Source: Stenopsyche tienmushanensis (lineage: Eukaryota > Arthropoda > Insecta > Trichoptera > Stenopsychidae). From it: DNA of 64,000 nucleotides. A program made the position numbers and the translations under genes. Positions 45,505 through 56,023 of the stretch are shown piece by piece; positions within the stretch are counted from its first letter, which is position 1, and each line of letters opens with the position of its first letter. The notes under the pieces were generated by a model. It searched no databases. It had not been told where the DNA came from and was given only the letters and a program-made list of their open reading frames with translations. Location: contig WACJ01000110.1 in assembly GCA_008973525.1 (NCBI GenBank), positions 930,001 to 994,000 on the forward strand. Direction: 5' to 3'.

Positions 45505-45519
45505 CCACGAGATGGCGCC
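45505..45519 (+). promoter_or_regulatory. CTCF-like motif
   Basis: CCACGAGATGGCGCC closely fits the CTCF consensus (CCA, two bases, AG, purine, G/T, GGCGC) and contains the AGATGGCGC core known from Drosophila CTCF. It is a motif match only. Confidence 0.35.
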
Positions 45520-46677
45520 ATCATCAATGCATCGCAAGCCGTTGTACGATAAGACTGTTGACGATTTTTTGATTCTTTTGTGATAATTCGAGCGCGCTGG
45601 GTAGGAATTTAAATTTATTTTTCAATACGCCTTTTGTTCTAAGAACACAATCAGGTTTTTTGTTTTTTCCCCGTCGTCATATTAATAACCGACGACTCGA
45701 TTTTCGCCGCGAGAAAAACAAAAAATTACGAAAGCGCGTCATGCTTTTGTTCGCGAGCAAAATGAAGTCCGCAACCTATTTTACAATTCATAGCAGCCTC
45801 CAAATGTCAAAGACGAAGACTTCTTTTTGACACGCAACATTAATGGCACGTCAATCAGTGGGGCCTTAATACGAAAACTTCACTTAAGCGCGGCCGTATC
45901 GAATATGCTCCAAGAAAGCTCTAATCATTTATTATTACTCAATCGAAACACGGAAGCTTTCTGCGAAAAGCTCCATTCGATGTTCGACCATCAGTCTCGT
46001 TACCTGTTAAGGCTTATTTTTTATATTGCAAATTATAGTAGCTCAGCTCGTTTGATAAGATTTTACACGAACAGTCCCTTGGCGAATCCCTCAACGCGTC
46101 GAGATTTCTTCTTTTTTGCGAAGATAAATCTTTCTTTGTATTGCATGGTTCTGGTTTTAGTCTATTCATCCGTTTAATTAATCACCCTACGCTTTTCCGA
46201 TAAAGCCTTAAGCCGATGGACCTTTACAAATTAATCAAGGAAATATTCTAAGACCCACATGTGTGGATGACAAGTTAATAAACAAATTTTCGTTGCGGCA
46301 ATATACTACGATATATGGAAAAAATTCAATGCCCATTCGATGAAAACATATTTTTCCTGGCTTAAAATAATAGCGAATGTGCGTGGGGTCGTAGCGCGTA
46401 ACGGTCAAAAATACGTGTATTGATGTCAGACTGTCAAAAATTGCCAAAAAAATATACCTCACCTTATTTATATATTTAATATATCCAATCTATCTTCAAT
46501 ATCGAATGCATGAAGAGGATACATTTGATATTTTCTCTTGAATATTAATTATTATATGAGGAAGCGTTAAATTGACGTTCGCTTATTGGAAGTAAAAATG
46601 GAAAATACAAAATTCTAAATAGAAAAATAATGAGTTTATTAATGGATCAAACGCACAGACTCCAATTAAATATATAT
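45520..46677. other. Unannotated DNA
   Basis: No repeat is recognised. A 116-codon frame at 45827-46177 and a 75-codon reverse frame at 46235-46462 have no recognisable domain. Confidence 0.25.
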
Positions 46678-46861
46678 ATTAGGTGGACCCGAAAGTATTC
46701 GTAAATTTAATGTAAAAAAATTCAAATTTATTAATAACAAACATTTTATATACAACATTATAAAATATGAATTTATTTATCATTCAATGCGTCTTCCCAT
46801 CGCTTAAATTTTAGTATATCGCTATCAAAATACGAAGGTTTTCCCGTTCTCGGTTCATAAA
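46678..46861 (-). mobile_element. Mariner-like end fragment
   Basis: TTAGGTGGACCCGAAAGTAT preceded by TATA resembles a mariner terminal repeat. About 150 bases in, GATAAATAAATTC and CATCGCTTAAATTTT look like a diverged C-terminal/3' region read in reverse. It is cut off at the TTAA element starting at 46862. Weakly supported. Confidence 0.35.
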
Positions 46862-47083
46862 TTAACCCTCTCCGGTCCTATGTCGAATGTCATTCGACAT
46901 CGATTTCTACCGCGTGGGTCTCATGTCGAATGTCATTCGACATATATTTTCATCATTAGTATTGTTGAATTAAAATGCAACGCAACTTTTTTTTCTCTTG
47001 CATGTTGACCATAGGATACATTATTTTTTTGCTCATTGAAATGTGTGACTGTCTACTTGGAAGGGATACGAAAGGGTCGTTAA
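46862..47083 (+). mobile_element. TTAA element with duplicated internal palindrome
   Basis: Starts TTAACCCTCTCCGGTCC and appears to end GGATACGAAAGGGTCGTTAA, a partial inverse match (about 9 of 13 after a 3-base offset) with TTAA at both edges. Inside the left end a 21-bp palindrome, ATGTCGAATGTCATTCGACA plus T, occurs twice (46880-46900 and 46923-46943). The AC element begins at the very TTAA that closes this one. Piggybac-type MITE inferred; no coding. Confidence 0.55.
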
Positions 47084-47557
47084 CCCTTTGTGATTAGTGA
47101 GTTAGTTTTAAATTGATTGAAACATAGATGCTATATTCGTATGTGCTTAGCGTCCACATAAATACACTTTTCTCTCAGGACCGCGCAGCGTGATTCAATC
47201 TTGTATATCAATAAATTAACCTTTACACTGTCGATAGCACACAATATTTATTAATTTCTTTGCGTAAACATAAACAATACACATGTGTGTCTTCAGTTTT
47301 AATAACAAAATAATATATTTGTTGAAGATTAAAATTTATAAATTTAGATAGATCGATTGATATCACGCTGATCTATTTTAGAATATTTAGACGTGTAGGG
47401 GTACCTTTACAGGATGACCTAGCCTTCGATGTATGAATGTGTGATGAAATGCAAGACACCCGTCTTTGTCTCCGATTCACTTATCTCCGCGCTCAATATT
47501 CTTTCTGTTTGGCTTCAATTTCGATCGCAGCATATGCGGGATTCCTCATCAACGGGT
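47080..47557 (-). mobile_element. AC element, nearly full length
   Basis: TTAACCCTTTGTGATTAGTG opens it. The TCTCAGGACCGCGCAGCGTG, ACTGTCGATAGCACACAATA, CGCGTAAACATAAACAATAC and AGACGTGTAGGGGTACCTTT blocks follow, then the left end GCATATGCGGGATTCCTCAT CAACGGGTTGT. Length is about 475 bp. It belongs to a subgroup with a GATAGCACACAATATT block, shared with 3.6, 50.2 and 62.1 kb. The 63-codon frame inside is fortuitous. Confidence 0.75.
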
Positions 47558-49104
47558 TGTCGATCATCTCCTTTTTCTTTAAAATACGAATCTTCTATGA
47601 TAGATTATTTTAAGCGCTGATTCTCGATTGCCCTTAGTTTTATGTATGCGTTCAACGAGTGCATTTCTTTTCTTCTTGGACCATTTATTATCACAGCAGA
47701 TGATGAAGTGCAGGCGAGGAGGAATTCAATAAAAGCCATCCAAGTGCTCTAATGAATCGATTCCAATTCGGTTGCCGGCCAGCATTGTTTCTAATCGGCG
47801 CTGTGAATTCATCGGGCTTAATACTTGTAATGGTTGTCCTCTATTTGAGGCGATTTGGCGCTAACGAGGGCGGCGCCCATCGCCACCCCCTCGGAACCTC
47901 TCTTCAATTTATTACCACTTAATTAGGCCGCACCTGCATTGCATGCCTCCGGCTAATTGTGGGGTGCACTTTCAGTCAGCGGGCCGCATAACAATCGCCG
48001 CACGCCGTATTCCAAATAAAACGAAACATGCTCTGTGGGTCGCATTTTTCCGCCCACTCCATACAGGAAGAGACCATTCCTAGCCGGAAATTCGATTAAT
48101 CAATCGCAAAAGTGTCCTCCGAAACGAATCCCTTGGAAAATTATATTACCCAAATGTGATTTCCTGATCGAAATGGATGCAATGAAGCGTATGCCAGTCA
48201 CAGCATCAAATTCTTTGATGGGCATCAATGCTCTAAAAAAATATATTTTAATTGCAATCTATGAATTTTCCAGCCATTGGGTCAATAAATGATGATGCTC
48301 CTACCCTTCCTGCAATCACTTTGACTGATCACTTTTATGAATGGTCAACTCGAAGTCCATTAAGGAATTGGGTCGTGAAGCACAACGTCAACGGTTATTT
48401 TCATAATGGAATAAATTTTCAATTCGAGCGACAAATATATATTTTGGGATTAGCTTATAGTCGTTTTATACCCGATTCTCGGCAAAAAGCAGAAATAAAA
48501 CGTATCGCTTTGGCGCAAATAAGTCTTGCTTACATTTCCCATCTTGCCCTCTTCGAGCTCCTCGACCCTTGAGTTTTCCGAGAGCTGATTTCCTATTCTT
48601 TAGACACTTAACTTAATTATAGGCGAGGAATGGTTAATGGAATAGGCTGCAGGTTGTTCCGGAAGGCAGTCAGTTTTCCCTGGGTCGGAGCTTACACGTA
48701 ATACGACAAAGAATAGAGGGTAGATTGGCGACGTAGATTTTTATCTTTGAATGGATCGATGCTTTTTGTATACAAACACTTTGTATAGCGCAAGATCATT
48801 TTGCGATTAAATTAATTCGATTTACTTCGCTTTTATTGAATATATTCATCCCTTGATTTACGCTAATAATTTACTCTGAAGACTTTCTTTAAAGTCGAAC
48901 GAAATTTAAATTTTATCTAATTTTAATATACAAGAGTGATTTATAAACTATGGGCAATCCGGCTATAAAAAATATTTAAATTAGCTTTTTTAGCAAAAAG
49001 CTTTCATATCCTTAATATAATATAAGCATGATTATGTTAATGAACTCCGCTAGGGTCCAGTAACATTCTTCAATATTTTAAGACTACTAATTATTAACGA
49101 AAAT
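47558..49104. other. Unique DNA with a G+C-rich conserved-looking core
   Basis: Bases 47690-48010 include ACCACTTAATTAGGCCGCAC, GCATTGCATGCCTCCGGCTA and AACAATCGCCGCACGCCG, a homeodomain-like site in non-repetitive G+C-rich DNA. The 85- and 106-codon frames at 48035-48572 have no motif. Confidence 0.3.
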
Positions 49105-49230
49105 ATGACACAGGATGTTTTACACTTTGGCAGTTACCAGACAGTGACCATTAGCGGACGCATGACACACATGTTGTTCCATAGGCCGTGACAAATTATG
49201 CAGGATATGGGACACATGTTGTGCCATCGT
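49105..49230 (+). repeat. Family I repeat, two cores
   Basis: GACACAGGATGTTTTACACT, then GCATGACACACATGTTGTTC CATAGGCC, then GGGACACATGTTGTGCCATC G: the core motif occurs twice in tandem-like order. It directly precedes an AC copy, as at 24875. Confidence 0.5.
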
Positions 49231-49232
49231 TT

Positions 49233-49500
49233 ATAGCATTTAACACTTTGATTAGTGAGTTGATTGTAAATTTACTTAAACATAGGTGCTATATTATAAT
49301 ATGTCTACCACTTATTTTCTCTCAGGAGCGCGCAGCGTGAATGAAGCTTGTATATCAATAAATGAACCTTAACACTATTCTCTCGCTTCATTTGACTACG
49401 GTTTGATCCGTTGATGAAGATATGTTGAATCGTCTCACAACTCAGCCTAAAATATTTCTTAACAAATTCCCGTTGCGTTACGCACATGTGCGTCATTTCA
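49233..49500 (-). mobile_element. AC element, diverged copy
   Basis: TTAACACTTTGATTAGTGAG, CTCAGGAGCGCGCAGCGTGA and AATGAACCTTAACACTATTC, then unshared sequence. Near the presumed left end ACGCACATGTGCGT is palindromic like the CGCATATATGCG of other copies, but the terminal CCCGTTGATGAG is not recognisable. Confidence 0.5.
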
Positions 49501-49509
49501 GTACTATCA

Positions 49510-49806
49510 TTAACCTGTTAAGTGGGCAGGACGTATATATACGTCCAACGTAAACTGCATCGAAATTGGTTAGGACGTATATATACGTCCTCGAAATATA
49601 TGTTCATCAAAAAACAGCATTACACTTAAACCCTCACGCTTAGTTGAAAGCCATATTCAAATATATAAATTCTAAGCATCGTTAAAAAAAATAATAATAT
49701 GGACTCACGCCAGGCGCGCGGGACGTATATATACGTCCTAACGAAAATGTGTGCGCTCACTGTATTTTGCGTTATTGAAAAGGAACTTTCCCGCTTAACA
49801 GTTTAA
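49510..49806 (+). mobile_element. TTAA element with three identical 18-bp palindromes
   Basis: Left TTAACCTGTTAAGTGGG and right CCCGCTTAACAGTTTAA: 13-bp inverted ends agreeing at 11 positions, bounded by TTAA (49510-49513 and 49803-49806). GGACGTATATATACGTCC, a perfect palindrome, occurs without a mismatch at 49529-49546, 49573-49590 and 49721-49738. The element is 289 bp without coding. TTAA flanks imply piggyBac-type transposition. Confidence 0.75.
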
Positions 49807-49959
49807 ATACAGGATACATACTTGTGCGTCTTTAGCTATGTGATTTATCGTTTTTTTTAAAAAGTATAACAAGATAAATATTGTAATCTCTGATAAAAAA
49901 AAATGCGTCCATGCATATATGATAATTTAACGACCGGTCATTCCATGTGGAAATTCTGT

Positions 49960-50095
49960 GGGCGTTTTTAGACATGGCAGTCGATAGTGATGATCTATTT
50001 TGCCGTATCAACGGTCTGAAGAGCGGACCGGTTGGACACGCAGACTTTGTGACCGCTCTTTCTTCGTTTAGAGCTTTCTGTAAAAGTTATGGAGA
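49960..50095 (+). pseudogene. LINE C-terminal fragment
   Basis: Frame reads LKSGPVGHADFVTALSSFRA then FCKSYG, homologous to GPIGLKDL at 14.8 kb and the SFRAF-like piece at 35.85 kb. The upstream VLWTC-type motif is missing; MAVDSDD replaces MATDREV. Dead. Confidence 0.5.
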
Positions 50096-50117
50096 TAAAA
50101 CTGTCTCCAGAGTCTTG

Positions 50118-50310
50118 CATATGCATCGCTTATCGTCCACACAAATCCATTTTTTACTCAAGACCGCGCAGCGTGAGTGAAGCTTGTATATCAATAAATG
50201 AGCCTCTACACTTTTGATAGCACACAATATTCGTTCATCTCTTCGCGTAAATATAAACAATATAATGAGTGTCTTCGGTTTAAATAACAAAATCATACTT
50301 TTTTGATGCT
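50118..50310 (-). mobile_element. AC element fragment
   Basis: CTTATCGTCCACACAAATCC, AGACCGCGCAGCGTGAGTGA, TTTTGATAGCACACAATATT and CGCGTAAATATAAACAATAT belong to the GATAGCACACAATATT subgroup. Both termini are absent. Confidence 0.6.
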
Positions 50311-51637
50311 TCAAATAGATTAATTTGGGTTATCAAAGCAAACTCTTTATTTGTAAGCCCATATCCAAATAAAAATATATCATTTTTCCAAAGAAAACGT
50401 CGATAATTCTCAACGTTGTCTGCTTTGAAGATCCTAAATAAATATCATATCAAGGCTTTTCCGGTGATCGTATAACAGCCGCAAATACTTTACTACGGGC
50501 CTGGGGTCTATTTTTAATATAATTGTACATATTCATGCTGATCGATCACAATAAAATAAATGTGTATGTTGTAAGGCTCGGATGGAAATCGTTTTGTCTA
50601 AGGGATGTAGCATATTTGTATACGCATCGATCGTTGTCAGATCTGGCGAACACAAGAAAATACAATTTTCCTCTCGCGGCGAATAAGGAAGGAAAACGTT
50701 TTTACGCTGAAAAACTAAATGAAGTGAAACATTCTGAATGTGATCTTTTTCATTTATATAATAATCTCATCTCGGCGCCCAGAATCCGTAGGTACAGCGA
50801 CCGGCTTGCATTACACGCTATACCTGCCACGTATTGTTTAACAGAGCAAAAACATGGAAAACGTCTCACATTTTCCGCGTCATGAATCCAAACATTTCTT
50901 TCGCAAATCTCAATACCAGTCCCTTCTGGATGCCTTCGCTTCTTCGCTCGGCAGATGAGCTTGAAGTAGAATGGTACGTGAGGCCATTGCTAATGGTCCG
51001 ATATTGAAAAGGAGGGCGAATAAAATAATAGCAGGGGGTGTGGATCGGAACGAGGTGATCGGAGTAGAATTTGCATTCATGGCCTCCGAAAAGCGAAAGA
51101 ATCGACGTAATATTACGCCTTTTTATATGTATGAAAAAAAATCCCGCTCAAAAGTCGTTATGAGAAGACGAAAAATACAATCCCGAGGAATCGAAAAGCA
51201 GGCCATAAATTCGGTATGGGTGATTTAGGTGGAAATGAAAGCCTTTGACACATACTATGTATGAGGCAAAACGGAATGATGAAGTATTAAAGAATGAACT
51301 AGACATAAATATTAAAATCACATGAGAACCTCGGAAAAATCCACGTTATGAGTTTTCCGACGACTTAAAATAATGTCTTCGTTTCGAGAAATTCATACAT
51401 GTATATGTTATTGTGGAGGAAAGCAATGATTTAATATTTAATAAAAATACATATCACATATTTATACTCTCAGATTCGAAAAAGACTTTTTTTTCTATAT
51501 ATTCATTGAGTATCACTTTAGTATCTTAAACAAAGGACGCGTATTTACATTGGTAGTTATGCCCAGAAGGCTAATAAAATCGATAATTGTCGGTGAGAGC
51601 CAATCTAATAAATGTTATAAAGGAACAACAAAATATG
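50311..51637. other. Unannotated DNA with two open frames
   Basis: Frames of 120 (50523-50885) and 85 (50971-51228) codons are open and moderately lysine/arginine-rich. I recognise no domain and see no splice-site support. No repeat family is recognised. Confidence 0.25.
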
Positions 51638-51674
51638 TTAGCTGTGTTAGTCGAATCGACTAACACAGTTAACA
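51638..51674. other. 37-bp near-perfect palindrome
   Basis: An 18-base arm GTTAGCTGTGTTAGTCGA, one central A, then TCGACTAACACAGTTAAC. 17 of 18 pairs match, giving a strong hairpin. No coding or terminal-repeat context. Confidence 0.6.
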
Positions 51675-51784
51675 GGAGTCTTATAGGATTAAAATATCAT
51701 CTACATGACCTATGTAATCTTATTAAATCGAATGCTTTGTTACAATAATATTTTGTATAAAAAAATAATATGGGATACAAGGAT

Positions 51785-52257
51785 AGTCCCAGAAGTACCC
51801 GACCTGACGTATAGATTGCGCTTTTTGTTTTAAAAATAAATACTATGATAGAAAGTACTTACCTTATAAAGCTTAAGTTTCAAATTTGTATACGCTATGT
51901 TGTTTAGTATTTGTTTGGCAGCCATCAATAGTGAACGTTCTCAGTGAATTTGTAAACATGGAAAAAAATAGTGATTGGGTGACCATAACAGTGACCATGC
52001 CAGAAATGGTGAAAAAAATCCATAAAATGGTATTGGAAACTCAAAAACATAATAGGCATTTCAAACGCTGTTGAAACGTCTCAAATTTATTGTAAGTTTG
52101 CACATGATAAAGCTTTGCGCAAGATGGGTGCCGTGTTTGCTCGCAATGGAAAAATTGAAACAGCATCTTGATGATGTTTCAATCGAGTTTTTGGCGATGT
52201 TGCATGGATGTAATATGGGTACACTACTTCATACCGGAGACAAAGGAATAAGTTAAA
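51785..52257 (+). pseudogene. Mariner transposase relic
   Basis: AGTCCCAGAAGTACCCGACC near 51790 is probably the terminal repeat, shared with 14.49 kb. The frame at 52071-52256 contains MIKLCARWVPCLLAMEKLKQ and SIEFLAMLHG, the mariner linker ARWVPxLL and following helix. In another frame HYFIPETKE follows at about 52225, the segment just after the first catalytic Asp; the Asp itself (MDETW) is deleted. An N-terminal frame (51886-52074) starts MEKNSDW. Family H sequence takes over at 52258. Confidence 0.75.
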
Positions 52258-52325
52258 ATAAGGAGATTGGACAGACAGCGACTTAGTGGTATTTTGGTCT
52301 CTTCAATTCATGCCCTGCGCTAAAA
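52258..52325 (+). repeat. Family H fragment
   Basis: GGAGATTGGACAGACAGCGA CTTAGTGG and CATGCCCTGCGCT match the start of the 38.8- and 35.06-kb copies. Confidence 0.4.
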
Positions 52326-53319
52326 TAAAATGTATCTGATTGACGTATGTGTCTTACAGAGTTGAAGGCATTTTCGTGGTCTATAAATTTTAAGAGATGC
52401 CTCAATTATCCTATGTGTTAAGCGAGTTCTTATAAATAAACGACAGTCTTTTCAAGAGCTTTCATTTAAAGGTTTCCGTCGATCAGTGCCGATATCTCAT
52501 TGAACAACTGCCAAAATGCATCATTCGCCTGCAATTGATGAATATCTCAATCGATGATCATCTATCATCCGTTTTTGCGGTTTCGACAAATGAATTAACT
52601 GCATTCGGAATAATTTTTAGCACCTGGTCTCCCAGGGGGTGCAGATTGTGCAGCCACTAATCATTGCGCGATAATCCCCGCTTTTTGGGGAACAACGTCT
52701 ATTTTTCTCCCGCCGGGATAATTACTTTATGCAGAGGTTTTTCCGAACGTCGATGGTCCGTGCAGATTCGGCCATGGCCCGATGTACATAATGTTTTATT
52801 GAAAGGCGGCTTTTGTACGTGAGGATTTCATTAAAAACGCTCAATCTGTTCAAACTGAATAATTGATTTTCGAGTAGAGCGTATGGCGCCAATGTTAGAG
52901 CGAAACGATAGTTTCAAAATTTTTACACTTATGAATGATTTAATCTCACTCTATCGCGTCAAAAAAAATCTTGTTTTTTATTTCATTTTTCGAAAGGACA
53001 TATCTTTAAGGAAGTCGTCCATAATTTTGGTGAAGAAATTCAGACTATTTCAATGTTTTACAGCTAATTCGTGTATTGCACTCGAAACAATCATTCCATC
53101 TAGATAGCACCCCAGCTGTTCCGAGACCTGTACCTGCTTTTGTTTGTAGGCCAGAGGCTCCTATTAAGGACCTTTCTTATCTTTGTTCTAATAAAGAGCA
53201 AATGAAGTCAAAAAAATGTTAATACAGATTTAAAAAAGGCGAATAAGCAAGTGGAAAGTAAGGGCCAAAAATGAAAGAACTCTGTATGAAGTGCTTCGAA
53301 AACCGTACAGCTTGCTAAT
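52326..53319. other. Unique DNA with a conserved-looking segment
   Basis: Bases 52620-52830 contain CACTAATCATTGCGCGATAA TCCCC and GCCGGGATAATTAC, i.e. two TAATCC/GGATAA homeodomain-like words, plus a CCCC/GGGG hairpin at 52676-52689. No repeat or gene is recognised. A 74-codon frame at 52883 is without motif. Confidence 0.3.
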
Positions 53320-53890
53320 AAATTATTTTAAAAAATATCTAATTATTATGGCTTAGCTATCCGTCTACATCTTCATACAATAAAAAAATATATAAATGCT
53401 ATTTGGGCCATATACTATCATAAAGTTTCTACTGATCTCAGCATTCACACTGGCTGGAAGGCGCAGATTCTTGGTGCGAATTGCGAAAACATGCATTTAC
53501 AAGATCGTTATATTTGTACAAGCAACCTCCCTTTCTCACAGAGGATGTTCAGCAAATTTTAAGAGCCATTTATGAAGAATTAACGTCTGATAATTTATTT
53601 GAAAGATGCCTTGGCTCGTTTCAATGAGTGCGTATGGTCCCTGGTATCGAAATATATTTTTTATGGCAAAAAATACTAGAAATCGCGACATATACTACAG
53701 CCTACATTTTTAAAGAAGCATTTACACTTATTTTAAAAATAATGGATATAAAGATGCATTGCGATTCATGGAGAGGCGCAACTAAGAATGTATACGCCTT
53801 GCCAACCGCCAAGGATCCGAATCTTCTAAATAAGCTAGAACAGTCCACAGATACACCAAATCAGTCAAAAAAGAATAGGTCAAAGTAGCT
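53320..53890 (+). pseudogene. Mutator-like transposase relic, C-terminal half
   Basis: Reads NYYGLAIRLHLHTIKKYINA IWAIYYHKVSTDLSIHTGWK and continues, in changing frames, to LRAIYEELTSDNLFERCLGS and then YFLWQKILEIATYTTAYIFK. The order YYGLAIR, (A)IWA..YHK.STD...H, YEEL....L..RCL matches, from memory, the arthropod Mutator-like transposase family of the 44.6-kb relic. The CP-x3-SWC and GxTQNxNES motifs are missing or destroyed, and stops interrupt the reading. The 86-codon frame at 53628-53888 is its surviving tail. Confidence 0.7.
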
Positions 53891-55402
53891 GAAGATTTTT
53901 TTTATGAAGCTGGAATCGCTGATTAGTAGTATATTTCCTTTTTCAACAATTTTGTGGTACTTAAAACTTTAAACGCGTTTTTCTCGAAACGACATTTTTG
54001 CATGTGGTGTGGAAAGAATTTTGAAAAACCAAGTCGCCGAATGATCTGAAATTTTACGAGCTTATTTGAAATATATATGGCTATGGCAGTTCACAAAACC
54101 AGGTCAAAATGTTTATTTTATCTTACGTTTAAATTAAAAAATATCCCAAAAAAAGGTGCTTCCTTTTGATTTTTTTGTTTCAAGTAAGTCTGCATGAAAA
54201 AATTGTTCCACACCATGGACTTGCATCTCTTTTGACATGTCGTTTTGATGCTTTAAAAACGATATAATATATATTTTTTTAAATAACGTATTTATTTTTT
54301 TAGTATTATATAAGAGTGCCATAATAAATCTCAAAAAGATTCATTTCATTATATGGTGTATTTACTGAGAAAAAAATTGTTAAAAATTGCCTATTTTTTG
54401 GCTCGTCAAAGTGAGATAACCCCTTAACAAAAAAATAATATATAACCTGAATTAAATTCATAATCATGAAAAATTTTCCATTTGGAAAATTACTTACGGA
54501 GGGCTGCAAAAATCGTTTTGCAATGTTTGTATACGAAAGTGGAAGACATCGAAATTGCCTTTCAAATTCTGATATTTGAGCAATCCCTTTGTCGAAATTC
54601 ACTTTCGTTTTTATTTCCACGCTTATTGTATCTATACCAAATCAAGATGTATGTTTTTAGCGTTCATGCCTTTCAAATGTCTTATCTTCTGATATTTCGT
54701 TTTTCCCCCCCAGGAATAAAATTGATAACGTAAGATTGCTGGATATTTTAGCGTATCGAATCGCTAAATATCTGGAGTTAATTTATCATTTTATAATTAA
54801 TCGGTACGAAAATTTGTTTTGTTGGTTCTTAATCGTTTTGGGAGTTAACCCTTATTAATTGTGACACGTCACCCCTTGCGTTGACCGCTTTTTGCACACA
54901 GTCCCATACTAATAATTTATTAAATTCTACCCCAAATTTTGGATCCATTTTTCGACTGTAATTATAAACATTAATATTGTTTTTCTTATGTGCTTTTGAA
55001 ATTTTCGGATAATTTTTTAATCTCATTCGCCGCCTCTCTCTGTTTGTGAGCTCGATTCCTTTTCGCGCTATAATGTTGATACTGAGTTGGCAGGATATGC
55101 GAAATTGACTTAAAAGCTTAATCAGTTTAAGCTAATATACATTAGAGGCTTCAAAGGAATAATACATTTTATTTTATACTGCTGATTTAATTTGTTAGTG
55201 CGTGCGAAGACTTAATTACTGACAGGATCACAATTTTGGATTCGTGATGACTTCAAAGGCACACGGGACTATTTAAAGCGACTTTCCCCCCATCATTTAA
55301 AATTTACGGCTTTTTATCAACACGATCATATTTGCATTAATTTCATACGAGGCAGCTGCTGCTCAAAAATATGATTAAATAAATATATCGCCATATCATA
55401 CA
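53891..55402. other. Unannotated A+T-rich DNA
   Basis: Overlapping frames at 54134-54733 on both strands carry no motif. No repeat family is recognised. Confidence 0.3.
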
Positions 55403-55404
55403 TA

Positions 55405-56023
55405 CGAGGGTAGGCTGAAAACTAATGCACACATGCTTGTAGAGCGTGAACAAAAACGAATAGCAAGATCTGACCAAAAGCATATTAAAGTACAATTCTT
55501 AAGCTTCAAAACCATATATTTACTTTTCAACATAGTCACCATTAAAGCTAAAATATTTCGCCAAACGTGCAACACGTTTTTTTCATTCAGTCACTAAAAA
55601 CATGTTCAGATTTTTCTCGAATTCATAAGGTGTACGCCACCCATTTTGATATTGATCACCCATGAATTCCGCTGTGTGTTTCATGATAAATTATGGCTTT
55701 TCCAGGTTCGCAACCACGAAATTTTACTACCCATCGATTTATAGTAGACCTATCAATGGCATCATCATCATAAACACACTTTAAACGACGATTAATCTCA
55801 GTAGAAGTCGCTTTTTCTCGTTAAGCTTGCGTTAATATAGAACTTTTCCCATACATTTCCATACTTAAGCTTCTCAAAATACACTCGACGAATACAACGA
55901 CTTCAAATCTCCAATTTCAAATTGAGGAGAAATATTACTTCCATATGCCACTTGGTGCGTTTCTATTGATCATTTAATTCGCGGTCTACAAGCATATGTG
56001 CATTAGTTTTCAGCCTACTTTCG
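55405..56023 (-). mobile_element. 619-bp mariner deletion derivative, both ends intact
   Basis: CGAGGGTAGGCTGAAAACTA ATGCACA and its inverse at the far end match at 25 of 27 positions, with TA on both sides. On the reverse strand ATSTEINRRLKCVYDDDAID then RSTINRWVVKF is a mariner helix-turn-helix region, and KRVARLAKYFSFNGDYVEK followed by a stop is the C-terminus. The whole catalytic domain between them has been removed. A classic internally deleted, non-autonomous copy; well-conserved ends suggest relatively recent mobilisation. Confidence 0.85.

Noticed and set aside
49529..49738. Regularly spaced palindromes as a CRISPR array
   Set aside because: Only three units, spacings of 26 and 130 bp are unequal, no cas genes, and the surrounding TTAA inverted ends explain it as a transposon.
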